Shown here in pieces: positions 1-12,800 of a DNA stretch of 64,000 nt. The position numbers and the translations under genes were made by a program. Source of the stretch: Cyanoderma ruficeps (lineage: Eukaryota; Chordata; Aves; Passeriformes; Timaliidae); contig VZDJ01007755.1 of the NCBI GenBank assembly GCA_008694505.1, positions 11,244,596-11,308,595 of the forward strand. Direction: 5' to 3'. Position 1 is the first letter of the stretch. Every line of letters starts with the position of its first letter. The notes under the pieces were generated by a model. That model was not told the origin of the DNA and searched no databases. It was given only the letters and a program-made list of their open reading frames with translations.

Positions 1-699
1 AGAGAAGAGCACGTTTCCCTTACAGCAGTATATATAATAACATCACCACTGGTGGTACAAAGCACTTGGAGGAAACTCCTCCAAAGCCAACATTACTGTT
101 GTCAAATGTCACCAGAAGCAGGACAGGCTGCAGCAGGATGATCAGCAATTAAAGAAGGGAAGCAAAAAAGGTAAAAGAAGCAAAACTGGATTCAGTGTCA
201 GGATGGATGAAGCTCTGAGTCACCTAGCTGACCCTGATTTGATTGAACTAGAGACCTCCTTAGTTCCCTTTCTACCCAAATTATCACGTGATCTTAAGGA
301 AACTGGCAAGTGGTGTTTAGATTTCGGTCACTGATGTGGCATTAGATAAGTTATGAGACTGGATAATTATGGGGATGGAGAAAAACATTGCAAGCTTATT
401 TAAACTTTAATCTCCATTTTTCTTTTTGAGTTTACAAAGAGAAGGGAAGATACCTGCTTCTGCATTTAAAATTATTTTCCACAAGGACTATGCTTCGGGG
501 ATCCCAAGTAGAGTGAGGAGAAGGGAAAGCAGTGAAGAACTAAAGAAGGGAAGAACTCTTTCTTGTGGTGCAGATGGGTTGTAGTTAGACAAAAGGGATT
601 CATAGTGCTCCTGGAACATTTTGGTTTTTTTCAACTGAAAGACTATTGCTTCTTGGTAGATGTCAGGAGGACTGCTAATCCCTAATATTTTTTGTGCAG
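1..699. other. PRKDC intron (partial) with an unexplained open stretch
   Basis: Left edge of the window up to the acceptor of the first visible exon at 700. I see no PRKDC exon here: no segment in the required phase ends in a good donor. A plus-strand frame is open from 41 to 334 (97 codons, TGA at 332-334). It is rich in Lys, Gln and Asp in its first half and contains a peptide reading SHLADPDLIELE. I do not recognise it. It has no early ATG (the first is at 203). It may be a retroposed coding remnant or chance. Confidence 0.5.
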
Positions 700-833
700 G
701 GGATTCCCAGCTACTAAATCCGTGTGTCTTCAGGACATTGTCATGTGGCTCTTAGTGCAGTGTGGACGACCTCAGACAGAGTGCCGGCATAAAGCCATGG
801 AACTCCTCTATGAATTTGTTCCTTTATTACCAG
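700..833 (+). CDS. PRKDC: PRKDC exon 1 of window
   Basis: Acceptor TTTTGTGCAG, donor GTATTT. The first base completes a codon from the previous exon, then the frame reads [14 protein letters not shown] through [18 protein letters not shown]. Human DNA-PKcs has GFPSTKSVCLDDIV here. It is part of the HEAT-repeat cradle, near human residue 1,160. It ends in phase 1. Confidence 0.93.
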
Positions 834-3800
834 GTATTTTAAGTCGCAGTGCACTATTATCTTTGCTTCCTGTATTCTGTGCATGCCTTCCCTCTGTGTT
901 TTCTATGCAAGGTAGTAATTACAAGTGAATATCTGTTCACTCAGCACTGTTAAATAGAAACTGAGTTGTTGCTTATGTTGCAAATTGGGTACTGTGAGAA
1001 TCTCAGGGTTTTGAGGGATGTTTTTGGGGATAGAAGAGGCTTTTTTTGCAGACTTACTTGCAGGCCCAAAACTGCTGTTGTGTATCCAGCTAAAAAAAGC
1101 AAAATTTGTTGGTGAGGATTTGTGAATGTCTTAAAAATTGGCCTCTTCCTTATGGAAGGAAGAGAAATGTGGGAATTTTAGGAATGTGACCAAAGCTAAA
1201 CCAGAACCAATACCTTTTTTGCTAGACGACGCAGTTTAAATCATGAAGTTGTTAGTTCATTTGCCTCTAGTTCTTTGCTGGTTTGCGATGTGTTTTTCCT
1301 AGAAAATTTACATTTCTGTTTCTATTTCTGTCAGGAAACAAGTCTCCATCTTCTTGGCTGGCTGATACTCTAAAAGACAGAGGTGTTTCTTTCCTCATTA
1401 ACAAATTTGAAGGAGGTGGCACCGATGCCAAAAGTCCATCTGGGATCCTTTCCCAGCCAACTCTGCGTGGCATGCAGGAACCCTTCAGTTTACAGGCTGT
1501 CATGCAGTGGATGGACATGTTCTTAGCAGCACTGGATTGCTACAATACATTCTTTGAGCTGCAGATGATCAAACCTTATGAAGTACTGGGTGAGTGATTA
1601 ACTGTTGCATTAGGTTTATTTGTGTGTGTTACACAAAGCCCACCCAAGATGAGCTCTTAACTTGGAATTTAATGTGGAATAGATGGTTTTACAAAGTCTC
1701 ACAAAGTTTTCTAACAAAAGTTGGGATGGGATGGGTTTTTTTTAATGAAGTACTGTGTATCTTAAAATGTTTCATTTTAGCCCTAGAAATACATCATTGC
1801 ATTTCTGAGTCATCTACTTGCCAGCAACTTTTTTTACTCTATCTCATCTTTAAAAATTATTCTGTACAGCCCATTTCCCACTGTACAGCAAAGCAATAGA
1901 TTTTTTTCATATTTTTCTTGAAATCCTTCTAAAGCTTTTTACCTGCTCTTTATTAATAATCTGGAGAAAGCTATCAGAAAACAATGAAAGAAGGCACCTT
2001 TTCACTTCATGACCCGTACATGTTAGCTTTCTTCAGTCCCTAATCAGGAACCAAAAGCTGTGTTTGAGTTTTAGTCAGGTAAAATAATACCACCTTGTGT
2101 AGCCACTGGGTCTCTCAAGGTTTTTCTTTCAATTATTCTTGCAAGCCTAAACAAAATGCTTTTGTTCAGTGATAGTACACTTTCATAGTCATGTACAAGT
2201 TTCAGGTGGTCTGTCTGTCAGTGTTGTCTGTCTTGGTTTAAAACAATACTCTAAGATCATTGTTGAAGGCAGCTAGCATAGGGCTAAGTCATTCAAAACT
2301 AGGGATTTATAATTTTTATGCATTTTATTACATAAGCCTAAATCATCATCATTATTATTAAGTGCTTGTAGTGGTCAGTTTCTGGAGTGATCACAGGACA
2401 ATAGCAGGACAATGCTGTCCTGCTATTCTGTTGCCCAGAATGGAAATATTTAGAATAATAATATTTTGAACTGGCATAGAGCTTTCAGAAAACATTGGTG
2501 TGAGATGTGCCTCTTTCTGTTTGTCATCTCAGTTTGACTGTTTTCTTCCAAGCATGAAACAATATATTTTTTAATTGAGAGCTGCTGTATCATTTCAACT
2601 CAGTGTAATTCTTTCTAGGTGTAAATGAAAGTTCTTTGTTCTTGGGAGCTGTGCAGTTCTTCCTTGACACTATAGCCTTGCATGATATCCATGCAGCAGA
2701 GCAGTGCTTTGATTGCAGTTCAAAAGGCAGCATGTTCAGTCCTCAGGAAAGGGACATGTACAACTACAGCAAGTGTACCATTATAGTCCGGATCATGGAG
2801 TTTGTCACTCTCATCCTGGAAATGTGCCAGCAGGATTTCTGGAAGGTAGGCTCTGAAATCTGTAGTGGATAAATATACAGATTTTATATGTATTTAAATA
2901 TACGTGTTCTGTCTGTGGAGTACTTGCAGTGAATATTTCCCGTATGATTCCTGATGGCATTAAATGTGCAGAGGTAGGTGGTAGCTGCTTAAAAGGCAGA
3001 AAGAATTGACACAATCTGCCTTTCTTGTATTCAGTATAGATATTCAGATTTCTCTATTTGCCTTTCTCTATTTGTCTCTCTATTGGTCTCTCTATTTGAT
3101 GCAATATAAGCCATATTTAACTATATAAAGTACAGAACTTATGAATCTCTTAGGGAATTTACACTGCCAAGTTTAGTTCTGAGACTGTGATTGTCTCATC
3201 AGCAAATCTCTGATAGTGTGTACAGAGGTGTATGTCAGGATTTACAGGTGTATAGTCATGACTGAAACAGGCCTATGTGCTTTAAAAGATGTAACTTGCA
3301 GTTTGCTGGGATAGCCTATATCCTATGTCTGTGTTTATAGATACCTCATTTCTGTGCATTAGCATAAATGATTGAAAGTCAGACATTTCAATAGAGAAAA
3401 TCAGCAAATATGGTTACTGTTTGGTTTCATCTGAGATAGGATTAGTGGTAAGTTATGAAGAATTAAATAGAGAAATCTGAATGAATTTTTCAAGTGTTTT
3501 TTTGGGTTTTTTTTCTTTCTAGCTGCTTGAGAAAGAGCTGCTAAATGCAAGCTTTATAGAGCTTGTGGTGATGACTGTGTGTGATCCATCACATGTAGGC
3601 TTTAACACAGCTGATGTGCAAGTCATGAAAAACCTCCCAGATATCTCAGTAAGACTCATGAAAGCTCTGATGAAATCTCCCTATCAGGAATCTTTGAAAC
3701 TGTGCATGAGAAAAAGAATCACACTGCAGAGGTAAGTAGGTTTCTGGTAAGCATGAGTCCAGAACAAACCCTCAGCATGAGAAATGGAAAGTATATAATG

Positions 3801-6800
3801 TTGTTTATGGATGCACTAGTGTAACATTGTTGTTTCTGTTTTCTCTTTAGCCTAGAGGACCTTTGTTCTGTTGATCTGTTTAATTCAGAAGCACGCTTGG
3901 ATCAAGTTAGGTATAGTGCTGTCTTTTCTGCCTGCAAGCAACTTCAGAAATCTGGCCTGCTTCATTCTGTTCTTCATGGTCAGGTAATTGTTAATACAGA
4001 AAATAATAGTGAACATTTGTACACTGTAAAGAGCTTTTCCCGTGTAACACACCAGATAAAAACAGAGAACAGATCAGATGAAGTTGTTTAAAATGAGATC
4101 AACAGTGAAGAGCTAGTGTTGAATGGAATCAAAAATAAATGTTTTATGATCATTCTACAAATCTGAGTAGCACAATACTGAGGCTTGAACAGCCTTTATA
4201 ATTATGTTAGTCTTTCTCTGGTTGGCTCCAGACACTGGAAATCAGAATGTAGATTCTCTAACTTCCTTTAAGTGAGCTTCACAAGACTCAAAAAAAGCTC
4301 AAAAAGTATGATTAACTATCCTATAAAGGAGACATTTTTTAAACAACTTTTACACAGAGACCATTCAAAGTGATGAGGGAAATTAGAAAAGGAATATTTC
4401 CTGGCTGATCAGAAGTAATATAGTGGGTCTGAGTTGCAGGTAAATAGGATAGAGACCTCTGAAGTGTGAGGATGTAGGCTATATTGCTCAAATTCCTTCC
4501 ACGAAGTTTCTGATTGTAGTAAATCCCTACTTTGGGCAATTGAAGGAACAGGTTATGCAACAGCCACAAAGACTGAGAATTTGTGAATAAGGCTGTAACA
4601 AGGCTGAGCAAAGCTAACAAGTTAACAAAATATTTAATTTCTGTGTGCTATCCATTCTCTATATCAATAAAATCTAGACCTGTGGTTGCAGTATATTGAT
4701 AATCAAGGAGCTGCATGGTTTACCTTTTGTGTCCCACCCATCCTGACTTTGCTGTTCATTTTACTTCTGTAGTCAAGTAAACCTGAAAAGGTGGAGGAGG
4801 ATCAGAATATTTGGAACATTTTCAAGTTACTTTTAGTTTGTTCTGAACTTTGTACGCAATAGGGTTGTCTTATTTAAAACCTCGTCCCTGAGTTAGAAAG
4901 GTATCTTGTCATGGTATATTTGCATTGCTTTATAAAGAAATTATCTGGAGTTCAAGTGTTTTGATTAACTATACAGATGGATTGGATTGACTTTTTCACA
5001 TTTTATTGATTGTCACTTCTTTGTTGGTTTCCATAGGCAGTCGGCTCCAAGCTTCTTTCAGTTGTTTACAAAGGCATTGCACGTGGGGGTGAAAGGGTCT
5101 CTCTTCCATCCTTAGACATCAGCAGTAAGCGATTAGCTGATAGTCTTCTGCAGCTGGCCTTTGCTATGGATGAGCAGGTAGGATGTGGTTCTCCAGTTAC
5201 AATCCTTGAAATAAAATAAAATAAACAAAAGAAAAAGGTTTGGGGGGGGGGGNGGCTTGAAAAGAAAATCATGTGCTTTTCTAAGAAATTTCTAAGTGAA
5301 ATATGATGTCCTTGAAATAACTCTTGTCTCTATACCTTGATTTTCAGTGTGAGGAGCTAATAAGCCTGCTGTTGAACACAGTAGTGTTATCTGTGCCAGT
5401 ATCAGGAGCGTCCCCGAACCACTTGATGAATTTCTCTCATGGACAGTATTTCTACAGCCTGTTCTCAGAAACCATCAATCAACAGCTACTGAAAAACCTG
5501 GATGTGATCGTAGTCCGTCTTATGGAATCATCTGTCAGCAACCCTCAAATGGTATTGGACTTACTCTTTAAAAAAAAGGACAGAGTCAAAAGGGGGTATT
5601 AGAAGTAACAATTTTTTTATTGTTTTTAGAGGTGAAGTATACAATAAGGTAAAAGGTGCATTGGGTTGAATTTCAGCATTGCATTGATAGTTTTTGGGTT
5701 GAGTTTTGGGGTTTTTCTTGTCTTGACCTACTGGTGCTACCATCATGGTCTCTGGCAACCTGACATTACTCTGTGATCTCAGATCAAACTGAGTGAAAGT
5801 GCTTACCTATTACCTGTCCTGAAATCTATGGATTTCAGGATGTCTTTGCATAGTACTTCAGATAAAAAATGTCCTTTCAGAGGAGGGACTCATTTACAGT
5901 GCTTTTCTTTTCATTGCAGAATGGTCCCAAAGCATGCGACTTGGATTTGTTTTGGATAAAACTAAACTGAAAAACCAACTCCAACTACTAATGGGCATTT
6001 AGTCCACAGGACTAGGGTAGAGCTAGATCACAGTATTAAAAAGAGAGACATACACACACATAATCCTCCTGGGCTGAAATAAATACAGGATACTTTGTCA
6101 TGTACTCAGTCTCAGCACTGCTTGTTTGGCTCAACAGACTTCTTCCTGTTTGTCTACAGCCCTTCAAGAACTCAGTGCCATGAAGGAAACTTAGAACTGA
6201 GAATTCTTCCTTCAGTGCTTCTGACAAACAGAATGGCCAGAAAGATCAAAAGTCTGCTTTTCCTTTTGATTAAAAAGCTGCTCAGCAAAGTAGAATCTTC
6301 CTTTTAAAAATAGTTTGCTCTTTTATAATCCAGACTGTTACGCTTAGACGTGCTGCATCCAAGTAGTAGCTTAAAAGACTTGCAGCATCATTTTTGGTGA
6401 TACCAAAAATAGTTTAGACTGTAGAGGAATGTGTATGTTTTAATAGGCTGTTTCTGGTGATGATTATCTAGTGTTTCCTGTGCCAAGCATGCTGCAATAC
6501 ATTAATTCTTTTAAGTGTATCTGATAGATGATAGTGACTATTTGCTTTTGAAAAAAAGAGATTTCAAGTATACTTAGTTCATGCCTGCTACACAAGGGTT
6601 ATTTTTCTTTTCAAAATGGATGTGAACAAGTTAGCATTTGTGCTATTTTTCAACTTCACACCAACTAAAATTATCAAGTGTTGATCTTTATTCTGGATTA
6701 TCATTTATTTCTCCATATATACACAAAAGGCGTTGGAACTAAGTGCTGCATTGTACTCTGAAACACGAGTAAATTGGAGAGATGTCTTTTTATTTTTTGA

Positions 6801-9800
6801 GAAGAACTTGTTTTTAATTTTCTGCAGAGACCTTTCTTCTGCATCTCTTTGAGATTTAAATGGTGTTTATGACTGCCCATACCACTGAAGTGATCTTATC
6901 ATCCTTTCGTTTGGGGTGCAAGAATATTACCTGTTGCTCTTCCTTGCAGGTTGGGAGCATTTTGAATGGCATGCTGGATCAGAGCTTTAGGGACCGTGCT
7001 GTGCGCAAGCAGCAAGGGGCAAGACTGGTGACAGCTGTACTGAGGAACTGGGAGAAACTGGAGGGCTGGTGGGCAAGAGGTTCATCTGCTGAGAGCAAAA
7101 TGGCAGTCTTGACCCTGCTGACAAAGGTTCTGCAGGTAGGTACTGATTTATAAAATTCAGGTAACCTTTCTAGTTCTGTAGGAACTACGTTTTGTGTTCA
7201 AGAAATGCTGTTCGAGTCAAATGTTTTATATTTGGGGAAAAAAGAAAAAAAAGGAAAAAGTTGGACATTGTTAGAATCTGGGTGTTTTTCTTAACAAAGT
7301 ACAAAAAAATTTGGGGCAGGTGGAAATTACTACGTATTGCTCTTCTTCTCCCCTACCCCCCGCCTTTTTTTTTTTTTTTAATTGTTCTCATGTTTTAGCT
7401 GCCTGTTTTCCTTTTGGAGAAGTTGTACAAGTACAGAGAGTGAACTCTGAGTAGCCTCTGTAACATTCTTTGTCATGTTGGCATCCAGAAAGTCACAGTG
7501 GAGAAGTTCTACCCATATTAACAAACTGCAGAATTATTTGTACTTTAAACACTTAATTTCTGTGACATTGATATTTTGGTCTGGTGGGTTTTCTTTCTAT
7601 TTTGAAAACATGGTTATCTACTTTTCCTTTTGGAATTTTTGTAGGAACTTGTAAAAAGTAGTCGTACACAAACATACTCAAAGATCAACTGTTGAGCATA
7701 ATCTTTATTCTTTATAATTAAGTATTTTAAACTTGAATTGTTGTAAAGGTATGTGTTAGGACACAGAATATGAACTGTGTTGCTGTATTAGCTGGCACTG
7801 AAATGACCAGTAGGAAATTTGGCTTTCTGAAGGAGATTAATATTTTTTTTGAATTGAAAAATACCCAACATTATGATTTTGTTTGTACTGTGTAGGAGCT
7901 TTTATAGTTCTTTTAAAACCAAAATCACCCTGTATGTGTCTTCTGTTGATTCAGTATATTTTTTCAAATAAATAACTCTATAGCTCAAGGGCTTTTTATT
8001 ATTCTTTAATACAAATCTCTTTAACTAGTTTAAAAAATTAAACTAATTTTTTTTTAATTTCTTCTGTCTTTCCAGATAGACTCTTCAGTTTCTTTCAATA
8101 CCAATCATGAAGCATTTACTGCTGTTTTTAATACCTATACCAGTCTACTTACTGATCAGGCTTTAGGTTTAAATCTTAAGGTAAATTGTTCACTTCAACA
8201 GCTTCCCCACCCTCCTCAGATAGGAATGTTAGTTTGTTCATGGAATTCTCTGTTAATTGGCTTAATTTTTATCACGGACTTCTCGGTTTTTATTCTTCTG
8301 TTCAAAATCCTAAAACTTGTAAATCATCCTTTTTTGTTCTTCAGGCAGAAGGCACTATCACAGATGCCATGCTTTGGTTTAAGGCGCTCTTTTTTCTCCC
8401 TTGCTCAGAAGAAAGGAATGAAATTGTTAGGAAAAAAAGTTGCCATCAGTTGCTAGTTGTCTTGAACTCCCAAGTATTCATTTGAGCAATGACAGCTAAT
8501 CAGGCTTTTAACAAGGGGTGACGTTTCCTATGGGTCCAGTTATGAACCTTTGTCATGATTTCAACATCCATGTCTGCAAGAGTGAGACCAGTCCTGATGG
8601 AGTAGCTGCTATATGCAGCTTGGTCAGGAGAGGGAGATAAAGTACTGCAGACTGAAAGTGGGAGTTATAAAAGACACCGGTTGGACAAGAATAATAAAAA
8701 AAATTGTACTTACAAAAGTTTTGTGTAGCTGCTTCTCAGCCAGCCTGCCTTTAATTAGGCAGAGTTTTGTACTTTCCTGTGTGTTCAAAATAAAGTTTGG
8801 GATTTTGCTTTAGCTACAAGGTGATCCATTAAATCAGTGACTTGTGTGAGAATGAATGCTTGCTTAAAAGAACAGTGGAATATTATTCATAGCCATATCA
8901 GCCATGAGATAGTGATTAGCTTTAACTATCACTCAGCAGTGACATGAGAGTCAAAAGCTGTTTTCTGATCCAGCACCTGGAAAGAAGAGCAGCTGCATAA
9001 CATATTTTTATTAATACACTGAGCCATTGGATCAGTAAGAACAGCCACTCCTGCTGTTTCGTGGTCCTATTCAGCTGACTTCAGAGTTAGAGAATAACTT
9101 GGTTTTTTAGTGTGAAAATGTATCTTTTTTATGTTTGTTTTGTTTTGTTTTTTTTCTTCAGGGCCAAGCAGTGATAATTCTTCCGTTCTTCACTAATTTG
9201 GCAGGAGAAAAGCTTAATGACCTTAAGAATGCTCTGGATCAATTTGTAGCTTTCAATTTTCCCATGAGGTCTGATGAGTTTCCCAAAGGAACCTTGAAGC
9301 ACAATAACTATGTAGACTGCACTAAGAAGGTCAGTATTTTTAAAAATACATAATTAGAAGGCAAAATGAACTGTGTCTGGAAACAGTGTTTCACAGGATC
9401 TGGAATTAGAGAGAGAGATTCTTCATTCACATGAGGAGATCAGTTTTCATGTTTCTGGGTCATGTCTTTATTCAGAAATTGTATATACAGAAACACATTG
9501 AATAAACACAGAGTTCTGTGCATCTGCTTCTGATCAGTATTAAAAAGTAATTACATCATTAGATTGAAGTGATTTGCTCCATTGTGGCTTTTCATGTTAT
9601 ATGTTGCTTCTTCTTCAGTTTTTAGATGCATTAGAATTGTCTCAGAGTCCAATGTTGTTGCAACTGATGACAGAAATCCTCTGTAGGGACCACAGACATT
9701 TCATGGAGGACTTATTTCAAGCCAGCTTCAAAAGAATTTCCAGAAGGTGGGTTTAGTCCACTGGACTTTTTCGCTTGTTCTCATTGAATTTTTGGTGAAA

Positions 9801-12800
9801 CAAATGTGCTTCTTGCATTTTATTGTCCTTATAACAGTCATGATTTACACTATAAAGTTTTATGTAATAGTTTTAATTCAGATTTTGTTTGTCAAGTATT
9901 TTCAAAGTGTGAACAAGTGTCATCTGTTTCCAGATTACAGTTCCAATGCCTGTGCAAATTTGGAAAGCCTTCTGTAAATAAGCTTGTTCTGAGAGAATCC
10001 AGTTGACAATAGTACTTGTTTGCTATCCCTGTATAACCACATGATCACTTTAAGTTGATAGTACTTAAATTGACTGTGAATTAATTTGTTCAACCCCTTT
10101 GAAAATACAACAATGCCCTTATTTAATTGAGTAATTCCAGGGTGGTAAATTGTAAACTCAAACATGCTCTGTCCACGGGAGAGGCATTCAGTATCTCTTC
10201 CAAAACCAACATTACAATTTTTGATGAGCTGTTGAGTAGTGACTATTGTGCAGCATGTAATTTCCTGGACAAAGTCATTTACCTTATGACCATATCCCAT
10301 TTTTGAAATTTTTAGCTTTAATAAAATTATTCAGAATAGCAGATCATCTGGTAGTGGAAAGCTTGGTAGCCACAGCTCTTTTTTTCCTTTGGTTTGCCTA
10401 CATCTTTCACATATACCAGATAATTTTTTTTTTTTTAGGTTGTTCAGTAAAAAGAAACTGAGAAAGTTAATGTTTGATTTAGTATTAAATTATAAAAGAT
10501 ACACAGACAAGTTTGCCATCTTTTGCAGACTAAGAAGCTGAGGTGGGCTTTTTTGAGAGCTGCATAATACTTCCAACCAAGTTCAACCAAGATCTTGTGT
10601 GTTTTGTAGGAAAACCCAAGAGGGCATGAATGCAGTCAATAAAAAATTTAATTGTCCTAAGAATAAGTGACATAAGTGAAGTCACTTATAAGATACATAA
10701 GTGAAGTCTGGTAAAAGAGTTTTCATCTTGAGATTTCCATCTTGTTTAGGAGCACCAGTGACAAGCAAGTGATATTGTTGGACACTGTTCACAAAATGTT
10801 CCGAAGTGAAGAACTTCTTTCAAATACTGCTCGCCAAGCATTTGTGGATCGGTCCCTCCTCACTCTCCTGTGGCACTGCAGCTTGGATGCCCTGAGAGTA
10901 TTCTTTGCCAAGATTATAGTAGAGGCTATGGATACACTTAATTCCAGGTTTACAAAGGTATGAATTACTTTTTGGTTTTTTTTAGTTTAGGGAAGATCTA
11001 AGGAAATGTTGATGTTGGTATGTACATTTTGCTTAACTTTGAATAAAAACAGTTTGATTTCTAGTTTTGTGTATCCTGGAACAGAAGTGTGTGCCATTTA
11101 CATAATGTGATTATTTCTGATAAGCTTTTCTTTATTCCCCAACACACTGTTCCTTTGGAGTTAATGCGTGTTTGCATACCTACTGTGTATGAAAATCGAA
11201 GTTGGAATGGAAGCTCTGAAATTAGACACATTACTTCTAGAGAAAGAAATACACCTGTAATCACTGCAAAGGTAGCAAGGGACTAGGAACACAGATCTTC
11301 CTTAATCTATTTACAGCCTGTCTTCCAATTCAAGAGTACAGTCGCATGCAATGATCTTGTTGCCAGTGGAGGTCTCTGCTCTTGCTGTAGTTCTTCAGTC
11401 CCTTGGTTTTGCTGGTGCAGATGTTCACAGGCAGCAGAACAAGCAAGAAATTGAAATCACCAAACTTTAGCGATAGTTATTGAAACAAAATGCTAAAACT
11501 AAGATCTATGTAGAGTCACCCACACCATGTTCCTGTTGCTGTGGATGTTGGCACCAAAATGAGGTGCATAAAGAAACTCATGAGTGACACCAAGGATGGT
11601 GACAGGTGTGTGTTTTGCTTACATATGTCATGTGGCTGAGCTGTCACTTGGTACTCTACCTATTTCCCCCCAGTATCCATATAATCATTTAGGCCAATTG
11701 TAGTTAAGAGAGCTCACCAGACAATCATGGGTCGACACACTTTTAATAACTGTACTACACACGAACTCAAAATCTGTCACTCTTCTATTATCATCAGCAC
11801 TTTTCTCTGTTTTAGAAGGTGGAAGTAAGCTGAAGGCTGTCTAAGAAATTTCAAGTGACTGTGGAACTATTTAGAAAGGACAAGAGTCAGGAAATTTTCT
11901 TTCTGATATTCTGCTTATTTGTTTCTAGTCCCATGAATATACTTTTGATACACAAGTCACCAAGAAAATGGGGTATTACAAGCTGCTAGAGGTGATGTAT
12001 GTGCGTCTTTCAAAAGAGGAAGTTTACTCCAAGGACTCTAAAATTAACCAGGCTTACCGTGGCTCCATGAGTGTAGAAGGAAATGAACTTACCAAGACAC
12101 TAGTGAAGTAAGACCATTGTTTATTTTATTTACTTCATATTTCTGATTAGGTTTTGACCAGGCATGCTTTTTTAAGTAGGCCATATGATGCAAAAGATGC
12201 ATTTGAGGGTAGATATAATCTCTTCCATAGCTTTTGATTTTAAATGAAATACACAACATTGAGTTTGCATTGATAGAATTACCTGTAGTGTAAACTACAA
12301 TCCTGCATTAGGATAACCTTTGCCTCCTGCTTTTGTACTTCTTTTAAAATTTGTTAAACTTGTACATTTATTTTACCTTTTCATTATTATTCTTGGCCTT
12401 AATTTTGTGTTTTCACAACTTTGGTTTCAGTATACTCACACTTCTATGTGGAGTATGGCTCTGTATTGCAAAATTGCTATTTATATGATTGATGAGAAGA
12501 TGGGATGGATTTTCATTTGCATTTCATAATACAGCAGCACACCCTATAGGAGTAATTGGCTTGATCATCACTGCAAAGGGGGACAAAAGAGAAATACTGA
12601 ATATATATGTTAATTAGTATTGTTTACTTTGTTTAAAATTCAGAGAAAAAAAAACCAAAACGATGCCTGAACTGCTGTTAGTTTTGTTTTGATTTTTGTT
12701 TTACAATACTATGTCCTATGAGGACTTCAAAGAATTTCTTGGCTATGATTTTTCAGATATGTAATTGGACTTGTGCCAAAGACCTTTAGAAATCACATCT

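Noticed and set aside
9935..10300. 121-codon minus-strand open frame in intron 11
   Set aside because: Intronic, no recognisable motif; expected by chance in a 1 kb AT-rich intron.
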